Translations under genes and position numbers: made by a program
DNA from: Bedellia somnulentella
Taxonomy: Eukaryota; Arthropoda; Insecta; Lepidoptera; Bedelliidae
DNA: 64,000 nucleotides
Assembly: GCA_963576735.1 (NCBI GenBank)
Contig: OY755176.1
Location: 12,695,423 to 12,759,422, forward strand
Direction: 5' to 3'
Notes under the pieces: model-generated
Database searches by the model: none
The model's input: the letters and a program-made list of their open reading frames with translations, nothing else
Told to the model about the DNA's origin: nothing
Part shown: positions 9,997 to 23,140 of the stretch, one piece after another
How positions within the stretch are numbered: position 1 is the first letter of the stretch
Layout: the number at the start of each line of letters is the position of its first letter

Positions 9997-12186
9997 CGAT
10001 GTCATTTAAAAAGTTTCATTTAACGCAAAATTATGTAAACTGTGTAATTAATGTGATTGCTTCTTTAGTTTTGCAAATTTATAGCAATTTTTGTCACTAT
10101 TTCTCTTTAATTGCGGATTCGATCATTTAGTAAACCCTCTAACAGAGCTAACTTCATTGTCCAAATGATTAAAGTCAAAGTCAATGTGCCGGTACGTAAG
10201 ACTTCATTCCTAAAGTGGGCTCAACGTTGTCCTCGTGTTGCAAAAGTCAACAGATGTAAACGCGGAGACTCCAAGTTTAATAGAATTGATTACATTACGA
10301 ATGTTATTTTAAATCAGCATTTTCACATTGGTACAATGCTCAGAAACGATAAGAGAAAAATATATATTATATGAAATAGGACACCAAATGAAAAAACCGC
10401 TTTCTAAGTAGCTAATGAGATTTTTATCGCAATAGCCCTATCGCAATTATATCTGCCAGCATATAATAAGCAACCCAATCCTCTGACACAACAAACACAT
10501 GTATAATACTCGTGCTTTTAATTTCACATCGCCTTTACTACTTCAACAACATACCTATATATAAAAGTACTATTTAAATGCATATCCGTACACAGTACGT
10601 GGCAGTCACACGCGACACTCCGCTTCTTCGAACTTGGCTAATTAAACCCGCGGCATTACATTTGCATCGTGATGACTTTACCTCGATTATTTTAATATTA
10701 ATATCTCACTCGTGGTTCGTCTACTAAGTTGGGTTTGCACGGTATGTTCTTGTGTTAAATATTATGAGTGAAGGTTTTTGCTTTTTAATGTGTGCTTTAT
10801 TTGCAGTGTAAAGTATTACCTATTCGTAAAAATAACTTAGCTTCATTATCCCTACAGTGAGTGTCTAGCTGACTTTGAAGATTGAAGGCAAAGAAACCGG
10901 GGCGGGGCTATCAAAATACCAACATATTTCTACAACAACATAAATAAACATTGATTACTTGCATTCTAAAAAAAACTAATAAATACATATTTCTTTTTAA
11001 TAACAAAAGCAAAGAAAATACATACATACATACATCACTATGTTTTTACTCCCAAACCACTCTCTTCTTATAACCCACTAAATAAAATTAAAACTGTTTT
11101 TATTTATTCTAGCTATTGAAAAATTGCTATGCTAGTAAAATATAGCATTTTATTCCGGACACCGTTTTATGTGCTTATATTTAGAGTCAAATACTTTTCA
11201 GCATAACCAGCCAACCCTGATTTCTTCCGCACTAGCCTTAGCAAGTAAAAGGAGCTCTGTTTATTCTGGAAATATTTACTAATAAGCCTTAGAGCGTACC
11301 ACCTGGGATGACAAGAAGACATTTAATTTAATTTCACCCATTTTCAACACTTACACCAAACGGGAACAGGTTTTGAAATTTATTAAATTCAAAGCTGGAA
11401 TGGACTAAATGTAAAAGGGCTAGCTTAAATGTATTTTATTACAAAACAGATAGACATTCACGACATATATATTGTGTAAAATTATTTTATTCGAAAAAAA
11501 GACATTCTTTATAAAGTTATATCATTTATAGAGACATTGTAATGAAAAACTCATCAGTTCCACCCGATAAGAGGGGCAGACCGCAAACACAACGATGTTC
11601 ACTCGTAATGGGTTTTGGAAAGGAAAATCCTATTAAATAATGCTACGCAAATTGTTTTCGGGTTCTACAAATCATTCCAAGAATCAAGTCTCGTAAAATA
11701 ATAACTTCTAGCACTCATAAATCAAACCGACATAAAAAGAATAGCATTGCTGAATAAGAGTTGCGCGAGTATTAGCTTCTGATAAATCTTTCTTATCTTT
11801 GTTTCCTCACAATTCTTCCGCAAAGCGAGGCGAATGTTAGGACGTAAATACCTAAGCTACATATAATCTTACTTAGGGTGACATTTTGTGTACTTTTTTT
11901 CACTTAATATTTTTCCCGCTAAAGGTTCCCAGAGGCGATTACATAAACAGGATTCAAGCGAGACCTTAATGTGCTTAATAAAGTTTTACGATGGACCCTT
12001 GGCAAAAACGTGAACGTTTCAAGGCGACAACATTTTTATCAGTCTGCCCTACTGATTGTTTTCGACCTTGTGTGGAAAGTTCAGGTAGCTCGTCATCGTC
12101 TGGGATAACCTTAGGGAGAATAAAGTGAGTATATTATGAGTAGCATTGACAAACTCATTTCTAACCACTAAATGTCAAACCTGTGA
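9997..12186. other. Gene-free stretch
   Basis: No convincing gene. The open frame 10111-10374 shows no domain. A short (CATA)n microsatellite lies at about 11022-11034. Confidence 0.4.
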
Positions 12187-12199
12187 GTGTAATAACAAT

Positions 12200-12361
12200 A
12201 ACATAACATAACATAAACGTTCACGCCGTTTATCCCCGAAGGGGTTGGCAGAGGTACCAATACTCCTGAACTCACATGGCAAGCGCCATCTAGTTTCCAG
12301 AGAAGGTACCCACGTTTTGCTTAGACAGTGTACTCACGTGATAGGGGGCAGGCCTATCGCC
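12200..12361 (-). repeat. SINE-B copy, 5'-truncated, with 13-bp target duplication
   Basis: Reverse orientation: (ACATA)n tail, then AACGTTCACGCCGTTTATCC and CGAAGGGGTTGGCAGAGG. Flanked by GTGTAATAACAAT at 12187-12199 and 12362-12374. Confidence 0.8.
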
Positions 12362-12571
12362 GTGTAATAACAATGTATGTAAATTTTGGCGCTTATTAAA
12401 TCTAACAGGTATTTACAATTAGTCATAGAAAATGCCACCGTGTACATTCGATTAGATTTGATCATTGATATCACAATTGTGTTTAAGTATAGACAGTAAA
12501 CCCTCTGTTTCAACAAACAACCTCTCCTCAAGAAATATAGGTTAATTATTTTTTTCGTCAATTGTGAGAGA

Positions 12572-12655
12572 TTTGCCTGGATCGAGCGAAGTGGCGATCT
12601 ATAGTCTCTTCCTACCCCAATGTGAACAATGGGCGTGCGTATAAGTAAGTAAGTA
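12572..12655 (+). repeat. RTE-like LINE 3' tail fragment with (AAGT)n
   Basis: TGCCTGGATCGAGCGAAGTG, GCGATCTATAGTCTC, CCTACCCCAATG, GGGCGTGCGTATAAG, then AAGTAAGTAAG. Confidence 0.65.
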
Positions 12656-13440
12656 TAAACAATTATTTTAGTACTAAAATGAAACGAAAATACAAATTTA
12701 TTTATTACAACTACAGTGTTTTTTACGTGTTCCGTTTACCCCAAACCGAGCGTAACAACAGAAATAATCCTTTTAGTGTTGATGCCTTTGCAATCCTCAA
12801 CAGTGACAGATATGAAGACAAAGGGACAGTAAAATTGACCTTAAAATGCCCCTTGTAACAAAGCTTTTTAAACCTCAAGTTTATATAATATGGGTTTGCC
12901 AAAATGACATAGTTTGTTTGTAAACACTAAAAACATTAATCGGCTATTGCCGTATTTTTAACCGACTTCAAAAAAAGGAGTGTTCTCAATTCGACCGTTT
13001 TTTTTTGTGTTTGTTCACCGATTACTTCGCCATTTATGAACCGATTTTGATTATTATTTTTTTATTAGAAAGAAGATACTCCCGGCTTGGTACCATGATG
13101 ATGATATAATGGTCTGATGATGGGATCCTGGAAAAATTGAGGGCAACCCTCAAATTTTATAGGCACATATACCGCGATTTACATATTTTCTGAAGTTATA
13201 TTGGCATTTGCTTCTGGAATCATAATTTTACGCTGCTGAGCTGATGATGGAAGGTGTAGGTCCTTAATTACGGGGAGTTGAGGAATAGTTTTTTCAACAT
13301 TTATATTTGGATTTATACTCCTCTTCATAGCTTTTATGCAGAGAAATACAGGTTCACTAAACATTTCTTTTGTTATTGTTATGTAATTGTTACTGAGAAA
13401 GTATCATGAGACCAGGATCTGATGATGGCATCCCAGGAAA
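12656..13440. other. Unannotated DNA with old transposon fragment
   Basis: At 12959-13060, ACCGACTTCAAAAAAAGGAG and GTTCTCAATTCGACCG match a common lepidopteran repeat. A short reverse piece of the same phrase occurs at 62802-62842 inside a SINE-A copy. No gene. Confidence 0.45.
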
Positions 13441-13464
13441 TCGAGGGGACTGTCGAGACTCACA

Positions 13465-13637
13465 ATCATGTGACAGTGTATTTGTTCAAAACGTCGATAG
13501 GCCTGCCCTGTATCACATGAGTACACTGTCCAAGCAAAACGTGGGTACTCTGAACAACAGGTGACAATGTCACTTGATGTTAAGAAGTACTAGCACCTCT
13601 GCTAACCCCTTCAGGGATATTCAACGTGAACGTTTGA
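13465..13637 (+). repeat. SINE-B copy, 5'-truncated
   Basis: Contains CATGTGACAGTGTAT, AGCAAAACGTGGGTACTCTG and CTCTGCTAACCCCTTC, and ends CAACGTGAACGTTTG. Diverged. Confidence 0.7.
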
Positions 13638-13860
13638 GTCTTTTTGAGTCAAGATTTAGAATTGTAGACCAGCGCATTTCAAGGGATTTCAAGAACAATG
13701 TAAAGTTACATATGGTTGAGCCTATTTAATACTATGCAATATGCCAAAATCTTCAATTCGTACAATAATAGAAATATCGGATTAACGAAGAATACTATGG
13801 TAACCGTCGCTTTCTCATCCGAGAGGCATCTTTGCCAGGTCTACCAATCTCTAAAACTCG

Positions 13861-14425
13861 TAAAATAAAATATTTTTTAACAAAAAGAAAACCGACTTCA
13901 TACTTGAAAAATCAACCGAAAATAAACAATCAAGTACTAAAAAGTAAGAAATAAGTTTTTAATTAAATATGTGTACTGTGTATTAACAATTTCGAAAATT
14001 TTTTATTCCACACGCGCCGGTTCAACCTACTTAGATCTTAAAATTCTCTTAAATTAATTTTTGAGTCGGTGCCAGTCGAACAATATTAAATTCACCCTAC
14101 TATCTATCTCTGATTATTACAATCTAAACAATATATACCTATCGCCCAACGTTTTCAATGTTAATACATACAAAAATCAATTTACCCTGAAAATCACGCA
14201 AGCTGGCACGACTCACAAATTAATTTAAGAGAATTTTAAGATTTAGGTAGGTTGAACTGAAGCGTGTGGAATTAAAAAAATTCGAATGTATTAATACACA
14301 GTACTCATATTTAATTAAAAAACTTATTTCTTACTTTTTAGTACTTGATTGTTATTTTCGGTTGATTTTTCAAGTACGAAGTCGGTTTTATTTTGTTCAA
14401 AATTATTTTATATTTTTTAATATAG
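13861..14425. mobile_element. Long-arm foldback (MITE-like) element
   Basis: About 200-bp inverted arms: left ~13861-14075 (AAAACCGACTTCATACTTGA, CAATCAAGTACTAAAAAGTA, CACACGCGCCGGTTCAACC), right ~14205-14425 carrying the mirror (GGTTGAACTGAAGCGTGTGG, TACTTTTTAGTACTTGATTG, GTACGAAGTCGGTTTTATTT). The ~130-bp middle has no ORF. The arms have drifted at scattered sites, so it is not very recent. The frame at 14266-14475 is only the antisense of an arm. Confidence 0.8.
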
Positions 14426-16544
14426 CCTTTTTGTCTTGGGATTTTATCGTACTCATATTAGATTTCTATATTTGAAACATACTGACGTATACATTACTCT
14501 TGTGCCAGAAGCAACAATAATCTCAAGTCCGTTACGGCAGAATAACGCTGAAATAGATTCGAAATTTTATGGGTTTTGTATGATGAGTTGGCAATAATTC
14601 CTTTGTCGATTGAAAACGGTTGACTATTGGTATTCTCCCCATGAGCTTATCCACAGACATGGTCGTAGGAATTCGATGTGAAAGGGCAGCCAGCACCTAA
14701 CAAATTAAATTATTTAAAGGGATGCACCATCGCCGGAGATGAAGATGGTTTAATACCATGTAATTATTATTGTTACAAAGTAAAGGTTTCGTTATAAAAC
14801 AAAATATATAGTTTTTTTTTACCAAAACCTGACTGTTATCAAAACAAAAACTTTAAACACGGAAAAATCGCATACAGAGAATAGTGTCGGTACCGCGAGG
14901 CAATCTGCATATTTTCGCTGAGAATGTTAAGAGGGTGACGGGTGAAGCGCGAACGTCGAATTCACTTAAAATTCTTGGACGCTCCGGGATTTATTTCGGG
15001 AATCACTTGGGGCTGGTTGGCGGGAGGCAGTGACGTTGACGTATGGCGTTTCTACTCTAGGTTAATGTAGCTGATTTTATTATGCGACCCTTTTTGAAAT
15101 TATTTCTTTCTAACTCAGGTAGAAATTTCAATTATATAAATCGAGAAAAAAATCAGTAAATTCATGTAGTGGCGAGGTATTTAAAATTTCTCCACATGTG
15201 AATAGATTCTGAATAGACTACAATACTACAATAACTTGCGTTTCTCTTAGAGTCAATTTTTAATCTCTCTGGAAAGATAAAAAATTGGTGCAATTAAGAA
15301 CTATCTATTGCAACCTTATAAACCCACCGCATATGTCTCTTATTTCTCGTTCCCTTAAATTCGTGCACTCTAAGCCACCACTTCTGTATAAATAATATGA
15401 CATAACACGTTAAAAAAATGCTCAATGTTTAAGATATTACGCAACTCATAGAGCAATCGCTTTGGGCTTAAATTTCAATTTCCTGAACAATGATGACCTT
15501 TTTGGCCATAAAGAAAAACTTTTTACAGAACTGGACAAGAATTTAAAAAGTTTGTTTAAAAGTTAAGTCTTGTTTAAAAAAATACACATAAAGGAAAATG
15601 AGGAAGGCGTTGTCCAAACTTAAAAGAGGGGTAATAAGACAACAATCGCTTTGTATATTTTGTGAATTATTTCCGCGCTCATTTGAATTGGAGTTTCAGT
15701 GTTATCACTCATTTGTCGTTTACACGCAACGCCATGTTTGGCTGTCGACGCAACAGCATTGTTATTTTTTAATATATTCGTGGTTCTGAGCATTTTAGCT
15801 GTGTTGAATTATATTTTAATATTTTTAATTTGAATACACTGTGACGTAATCAAAAAATGTACTTAGTTTTTGTTACATAAGTTTTTGTTGACAAAATCCA
15901 TCACATAAATTAACCCAATACATGTTGATAGGTCGAGATTCCTGAAGAAAGCACGGGAGTCTCACCAACCAAAAACCTGTAACAACTGAATTCATAACGG
16001 CGTTCTAAGTACTTCATTTTCAAAGTTCTTAGTATACCCTGAAAAATACGATTATGCAAAGCAGAAGTGGTCCGCCCTGGCTTCACACGAGCAGCGGGAA
16101 ACACACGCAAACAAGTGTTTATCTAACTTTTCTGTGTCAGTCGTCAATACTACCTATATTGTCTTCAAAGTCATCGATTTACAATAATGTGTAAAAATAA
16201 TAGTGTATCTCATGTGTGTCTCAATATAAATAACTTAAAACGACCCACATACAAAGTGTTAATATTTTTTCTATCTCTTTTAATTTTTCACTTTACTAAA
16301 GCCCAACCTAACAACTATTATTACGAGCACTTGATTCGCAATGATTAAATCATGGAATAGAGGTATTAATACAATAAATCAACGTCAGACATGTTTACGA
16401 GCTTACAGAGTTAATTCCTGTGTGACATGACGTTTATATTGGTGAGTAATTGTCGACTGCTTTAATAGCCGGACGACTAACATTCCATGATTCGTTTCTT
16501 AAATATTTGCGGATTTTACTCCCTACTACTTACGGAGTACTACT
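14426..16544. other. Gene-free stretch with a GC-richer patch
   Basis: Nothing recognised. 14885-15060 is GC-richer and free of the repeats seen elsewhere (GACGGGTGAAGCGCGAACG, CTGGTTGGCGGGAGGCAG). Small frames at 15598-15789 and 15910-16110 have no domains. Confidence 0.4.
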
Positions 16545-16740
16545 GTGCAGTGTGAACCTAGAATAGCACTACCCCATTTCTTCCCGTGGGTGGTCGTAAA
16601 AGGTGACTATAGGTATTGGGGAGTCTTAAGGGATGTTTGGAGATGCGGTTGGAGACCCAACACCAACAACCTTTATTTTACTATCTTCTCCCCCTCACCT
16701 TCCAAAAGTTGCTGAAAAATGTCTTATTGTGAGACTTTGG
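16545..16740 (+). repeat. SINE-A copy, 3'-truncated
   Basis: AGCACTACCCCATTTC, GATGCGGTTGGAGACCC and CCTTCCAAAAGTTGCTG are present; the GCCGTGAGTATATG end is missing. Confidence 0.7.
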
Positions 16741-16789
16741 ATTAAAATTAATTTCCCCTTAATCATTCAAGCGGCTATAGTATGAACAG

Positions 16790-16925
16790 TAAAATGGCCA
16801 TGTATGTAAAGATTGATGAAGGTAGAGGAAGCTCGAGAGGTTTGCCAGGATGGCACAAAGTGGCGATCGATGGTGTCTGCCAACCCCAATGGGAACTAAT
16901 GGTATATGTTAATTTATGTATGCTT
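16790..16925 (+). repeat. RTE-like LINE 3' end fragment
   Basis: CATGTATGTAAAGATTGATG, GAGAGGTTTGCCAGGATGG, CAAAGTGGCGATCGATGG, CCAACCCCAATGGGAAC. It is a decayed C-terminus of the same LINE as 39527-39772. Confidence 0.6.
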
Positions 16926-18286
16926 GTACACAAGCTATCTCTATATACACATATAATTTATATGCCACTGACACTGCTGTTGTTGGTGGTGTTTTGTGCA
17001 AGCTTATGCAGAACCAGATAGATCGTCCTCATTTATTGGAAAAAAATTGATCTTTCGGTTCCTCGTATGGCAATCGTGTCGCCTTCAAATTCACGTTTCA
17101 GGTACCCTCTTATAAAACTGTTCTTGGTCATCATTCTCCCATGTATCGAATGTGCTCATCAACTAATGCCATCCGTGCAAACGCTGATATATTTCATGAT
17201 TCTGTGACTTCAATCCAAAAAATATTTTTTGATTTATAAATAAATTATTTTTTTTGATTAATGTTACAATTAGAATTAGATTAAGAAAATTATAGCTCAC
17301 TTATTTCCAGTTCATAAAGGCATACTTGTCTACTCTTTGTAGGATTTCATATATCTGTTTATTAACGCATTCTGTTTATTCTGAAGTTAAAATGTTATCC
17401 AGTTTGTAGACCAAATAATAAAAAAAAATATATGGCTATATGTCGGTGCGGCAGCCACCAAGAGCTACCGCGCCGATATTTTGTTCCTGGAGTTAATGAT
17501 TAAATTTAAATGGGAAAATGTGTACATCTCCAACATCAGCTCAACGTGGAGAGATTCCTACAAGAGGTTAGTTAGGAGCTACCGCGCCTTCAATGGGATT
17601 TTATATCATATTACTAATTTTTCCAACCTTTCGGGGATATGCGCTATAAATAATATGTCATTTGAAGCGAGCCATTTCTATAGAATCAAACATTGAGCTC
17701 AAATTTTATAGCACTTGTGCCAAACACGTCATGATTTTCATTTAATTAAAATGTTTTTTCTTGTAAACCCTCGTTGTTCGATTCTTTAGTTGGAATCCAA
17801 ATGGAGTTGCCACGAGATCCTCTCTCCGTGCCGCCAGTCACGAATCTCTTGAACACCTATTAGCGACGATCAAATTACATTTCAATTAAGAACTAAGAAA
17901 ATACATTCCCATTTTCATTGGAGTTTAACAAAAATATTAGTAAATGAACACCATGCCTACATAAAACATTAAGTGAAGTAAAGTGAAACAGAGGTATGTT
18001 TATGGCGTAAAAACAACGCTGAAATTCATCAATACATACCCAAATTTAATTAACTATATGTTTAACTAATATAAAGTATGATGAAATATCAATAATTTTC
18101 GGTCCGGAAAAATATATATGTGTATATCTCACAAACTCGGGCGCAAATGATTGAATTAAAAAATATTGGCTATAAATATATTATTATTTTTTCAATCTTA
18201 GTTGAGTCTCACAAAGGAGGATGGGCACAAATGTAATGGCACCAAGTCCCAGCACCAATCAGGATGAGTGATACGTTGTTGGAAAG
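16926..18286. other. Gene-free stretch
   Basis: No gene recognised. The phrase GAGCTACCGCGCC occurs twice (17462, 17577) in a 71-codon frame that resembles no family I know, possibly a transposon relic. Confidence 0.35.
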
Positions 18287-18369
18287 GTTATTTTTATACA
18301 ATAAAAATAACTAAAACGTAGGAAAAATTATGTAATAATTTTTAGTTATTTTTATACAATAAAAATAAC
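18287..18369 (+). repeat. Pair of identical 25-bp palindromes
   Basis: GTTATTTTTAT-ACA-ATAAAAATAAC occurs at 18287-18311 and 18345-18369, 58 bp apart. Each copy is a perfect 11-bp inverted repeat. Confidence 0.8.
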
Positions 18370-18940
18370 TAAAGCGCTTGTCCTAAATTACTGCCGTTTT
18401 TGAGAAAGATTACTTTAAAAGTTTTTTTTTTGACAAGACTATTCGTCAAATCAAGATTTTCAATATGTTCATCAAAATCGGCAGCTCTAACAAGATATAT
18501 GATTCAACTTGATTGAACATGGGGACCGAAATGCCCATCCTCCTTTAATTTGTGAAATATCTCCACAGGATTCGATCCTGAAACCTACGTATGGTTCACA
18601 GGTAGACTAGGAAGGCAGTTTATGAAAATAAAAACAAATGCCAACATATTTTAGTAAATAGGTAAAAGAATGATCATGAAATATGAATCAACGTACTAAC
18701 GTACGACACGTTAATTTCACGACCGAAAACTAGTAAAATAAATAAATAAGAGATTTTAGTGCAAAAGTATTTTATTGGTATATAAAAGAGGAATCAAACT
18801 GTATTTCATTGCGTCAAATTTTACGACATCATCATAATTTTTATGGCCTCAAATAATACAAAAGACTTGTTCGACATCTTCATTTGGGCTATTTGATACT
18901 TTGTCATAAATTCACATCATTAACCTTAATGAGCCAACAT
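18370..18940. other. Gene-free stretch
   Basis: AT-rich, nothing recognised. Confidence 0.4.
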
Positions 18941-18951
18941 TGTTTAATGTT

Positions 18952-19161
18952 GCCACATGGCTGAGTTGTACTTAGTCATGTGACAGTGTATTCGTACAAA
19001 ACGGCGATAGGCCTGCCCCCTATCACGTGAGTACACTGTCCATGCAAAACGTGGGTACTCTGAACACCAGGTGACAAAGTCACGTGATGTTCAGAAGTAT
19101 TAGTACCTCTGCCAACCCCTTCGGGGATATTCGGCGTGAACGTTTATGTTATGTTATGTTA
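18952..19161 (+). repeat. SINE-B copy, 5'-truncated, with 11-bp target duplication
   Basis: Starts GCCACATGGCTGAGTTG and ends GGCGTGAACGTTTATG(TTATG)n. Flanked by TGTTTAATGTT at 18941-18951 and 19162-19172. Confidence 0.85.
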
Positions 19162-19529
19162 TGTTTAATGTTACACTGCCTATTATTTTTTTGGCGAAAA
19201 CTATTCCAGTTTATGTAACATCAACTGATATTTTTGTACCTAGATCACACACTGTTGATAAAATTTTTCTTTCATTTGGCACATTGGGTGAAACTTTACA
19301 AGAGCTTCAAAAAATGGAGATCGACACTAATTTCCTTTTTTTAATACATTTTAATCCGTGTCCTGTCAACTGCAAATAATCCGATCCATCTTTTTTTGAG
19401 GATGTCGAGCGAATCTACTAAAATAACTGGACCTTTTTAAGTGATTGGTGAGCGATTTGGTTTGAAATCTATCACAAAACGTTCATATGCCTCAAAAGTA
19501 TTTTTCCTACATTTTCGAAAAATACATAC

Positions 19530-19785
19530 AAACATTTTCTCACGGCTAGAAATCCCAAATAGGGGCCGTCAGAGCCTTGAGATTAAACACTTTTGGGAGT
19601 AAATTAGAGAAAAGATAATAAAAGTAAGATATCGTTCTTGATGGGTGTCCTTCCACTGTCCACTTTACTTTACTTTAGTCACATCGCCCAACAGCCAGTT
19701 AATAAACCGCATACGCTTAATCGTCCCCTGCGCAACCTGCCCGAAGAAATGAGGTAGTGTTATTCTAAATCGACACTACACATTT
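19530..19785 (-). repeat. SINE-A copy, reverse, cut by a duplication breakpoint
   Basis: TTCTCACGGCTAGAAATCCC through GAAGAAATGAGGTAGTG and CGACACTACAC. The start of the tandem duplication (19741) lies inside it, so its last ~45 bases recur at 22353-22393. Confidence 0.7.
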
Positions 19786-22352
19786 CAAAATAAATTATGT
19801 ATTATTTAGATAAGAGTATCTGTAGAACAAGAGCTGAAAGTACGGATAGGTAATATTAATATATTATAGTTCTACATATTTTCCCAATGAATATGTGTGT
19901 CTAGACTTCATGCAGATATCAGTAATATTTTAATAAAATATATCTTTATAACTTCACAGAAAAACATAAATCTGAGTTTATCAAGATACTTGCATGAATG
20001 GCGAGACCAATAAAATGTAGAAAGCTTTCCTCCTCTAAAAAAGTATCATTTTGAGATAAAGTCGGAACCAAGTTCTTGTTCTTCTTCAGTGCTCTTACAG
20101 TATATTTGTTTCACAACTATGCATCGAAATCTCACTTCACCTTAACTTAATTTAGGACAAATTTTACATGCAAAAGTTTTACTATTTCCTTGATACGACC
20201 ACATTTATATACATAAAATATACAATTTATATAATGCATGATATTATACTAAATTAAATTAAAGGAAAAATGTATACATGAAATACTTTTTTAAAAGCCT
20301 CATATTCAAATGATGCAAAAAATGAGTTATCCGTCTTGTTACAGTTATACATTTACTCACTAGGGTAGGCAGGGACTATCAATCGCCAGTTTATACGATC
20401 TTGCCAGGACCAACATTGAAATTAATATTTTTATACATGTTCTTTTATTTTTCATAGCCTGCCTTTGTATCATCTGCCTGTTTGAGCACAATCTCTATTT
20501 GGTCTTACTGTGTTCTCTGTGAGCATCCTCTACTAACATTACCTTCTTGATAATGATATTATTATACAAAAAGTGAATTTTAAAACAAGTGACAGATACA
20601 CATTTTCGTATATTTGAATGTGATTCATTTCACGTACAAAGCAATCGCTACCAAAACATGTGCAGTCGCTGCATGCAATAAATTACTATCAAATGGACGA
20701 GTCCAATTTTTGTAACAGGTTAGTAATATAATTTCCATGTCGTAAATCGTGTTTCGATTCAATTACGCGGAGCGGTATGTTTCAATTACGAGTGTTGCTC
20801 ACCGGATGTCATTATTTCCGGAGCGCAGAGTTGCTCTGATCTTCCGCAATGCCCGGACGGACTCCCGTGCTCGGTATTTCTCATACAGCTTCTACAATTT
20901 CGTTCATTAATCTCCGCAATAAAGGATTTGGTGCCTTGAACGTAACAGATACGAATTTCGAACGTGCTGTCTGTCTTGCGAATTGTGTTTTGTTTGTGCG
21001 AGATAACTATTTTGAGAATCTAAGTTGGTTTAGACTAGTTTCTTAGATTAGATTTTAGTCAAGTTATTTTTCATTTTAAATTTATAGGGAGTAATCAGTA
21101 TATCGTTTTTTGTAAAACTTTTATTTCTTATTATTTTAGTGAGGTTATTTCAAAGAAGCATATTTCATTAAATTTGCATATTAGGAATGACATGAAAACA
21201 AATACTGTTACATGTAAGAAGATTACGCAATACATACTATCTGCTACAGGGGCTGGCGTAGCAAAATATTGCGTAGAAGAATTTTAACGAATATAAACTC
21301 AGCGAAAATCAACAATCCTTTTTTTACATTTGTAAAGTGTATTGCGCACTTACATTCAAAGCACAAGTTTCATTTGAAAGCGATTGGTTTGCATGCTCTA
21401 AAAAACGTCCTCAACGTTGACTATTAAAGTTTGATCAGTGAAAAAGTTTTAATTGCCACTGAAAGAGGACGTCCGAGCCAGCTCAAAGAGTTCCGCCGCA
21501 TCGGAAATCATTTCACGTTAAATAAACGAGACTCATCACTCGCTACATAAATACCCAGTGTAGAGAATTTATACGCCACTAGGTTTTATATCCAATAAAA
21601 TAAAGATCGCTTTAGAAATAACTGTCATTCGTAGAGTACATTTTAATTTCAAAGTTTATGTTAAAACAGTTTTAATTTATTTCAGAAGTTTTTCAATATC
21701 AATTATGCTGTCTGATGTATAGTCTGAAGTTTACTTAGAAAAGCACTTACCTTTGCATTCCAGTGGGTTACGTGAAATGTATAAAAAGACTTTAAGAAGC
21801 TTTAGACGAGGTTTTTACAAACCATCCCTGACTGCTATTTATTTATGCCTTTTACCTTACATCATTTATCTGACGGTATCTAGCCAGTAACTTATGAATT
21901 CATTGTTTCTTTGTCCTTAGAAATATTGTCGTGGCGTTAGATCCTAATACTAAAAAAAACTATTATGTTAGAAACTCCGCATTGCAGTAAGCAAAGAATT
22001 ATATATATCTTAATTATCTCAAAGAATTATATATATTATCTCCTTTTTGCTTTTTCTTTAATGACAATACAAAAAGCACATGACCAAACCACGCTAACAA
22101 AAAAAAATGATGTGCCAATAAATGTTTTTTTTTTTTTATTATTTACTCAAAAAAGTGTTTACATGTAAAAGTGTATGGATATCACGCGTATAATTGCACC
22201 TACATTTCATACAATTCCAACCAAAAACAATGCCGGTTAAACGTCATTAGCTCCATAGTTGTCCATCGGACGAAAATGGCCTAAAAAAACGTGGCAGTTC
22301 AGTAAACTGCGCGCCCTTATGGACACAGAGCATGTCAGCACATTCGATTTGC
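19741..22352 (+). repeat. Tandem duplication, unit A (2612 bp)
   Basis: Begins CCGAAGAAATGAGGTAGTG and ends CACATTCGATTTGC, then the same start recurs at 22353. It matches unit B closely throughout with scattered substitutions and small indels. It contains no gene. It includes an RTE-like tail fragment (20340-20530) and a GC-rich unique patch (20765-20895). A 65-codon frame at 20849 is frameshifted in unit B and so is not a conserved protein. Near 21995-22040 a short piece around CAAAGAATTATATATAT is locally repeated. Compared with unit B, about 80 bp near 22100 are missing or replaced by a T run. Confidence 0.92.
20340..20530 (-). repeat. RTE-like LINE 3' end, reverse (unit A)
   Basis: CTCACTAGGGTAGGCAGGGAC, then CGCCAGTTTATACGATC and CATGTTCTTTTATTTTTCAT. 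Decayed. It is duplicated with the unit. Confidence 0.55.
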
Positions 22353-22952
22353 CCGAAGAAATGAGGTAGTGTTATTCTAAATCGACACTACACATTTCAA
22401 AATAAATTATGTATTATTTAGATAAGAGTATCTGTAGAACAAGAGCTGAAAGTACGGATAGGTAATATTAATATATTATAGTTCTACATATTTTCCCAAT
22501 GAATATGTGTGTCTAGACTTCATGCAGATATCAGTAATATTTTAATAAAATATATCTTTATAACTTCACAGAAAAACATAAATCTGAGTTTATCAAGATA
22601 CTTGCATGAATGGCGAGACCAATAAAATGTAGAAAGCTTTCCTCCTCTAAAAAAGTATCATTTTGAGATAAAGTCGGAACCAAGTTCTTGTTCTTCTTCA
22701 GTGCTCTTACAGTATATTTGTTTCACAACTATGCATCGAAATCTCACTTCACCTTAACTTAATTTAGGACAAATTTTACATGCAAAAGTTTTACTATTTC
22801 CTTGATACGACCACATTTATATACATAAAATATACAATTTATATAATGCATGATATTATACTAAATTAAATTAAAGGAAAAATGTATACATGAAATACTT
22901 TTTTAAAAGCCTCATATTCAAATGATGCAAAAAATGAGTTATCCGTCTTGTT

Positions 22953-23140
22953 ACAGTTATACATTTACTCACTAGGGTAGGCAGGGACTATCAATCGCCA
23001 GTTTATACGATCTTGCCAGGACCAACATTGAAATTAATATTTTTATACATGTTCTTTTATTTTTCATAGCCTGCCTTTGTATCATCTGCCTGTTTGAGCA
23101 CAATCTCTATTTGTTCTTACTGTGTTCTCTGTGAGCATCC
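22953..23140 (-). repeat. RTE-like LINE 3' end, reverse (unit B copy)
   Basis: Same fragment as 20340-20530, carried by the tandem duplication, with a G-to-T change in TTTGTTCTTACTG. Confidence 0.55.

Noticed and set aside
16782..17021. 79-codon frame as a gene
   Set aside because: It runs through an RTE-like LINE tail and beyond; no conserved protein.
20849..21046. 65-codon frame in unit A
   Set aside because: Unit B has a 1-base deletion in it (GAACGTAAC against GAAGTAAC), so it is not kept as protein.
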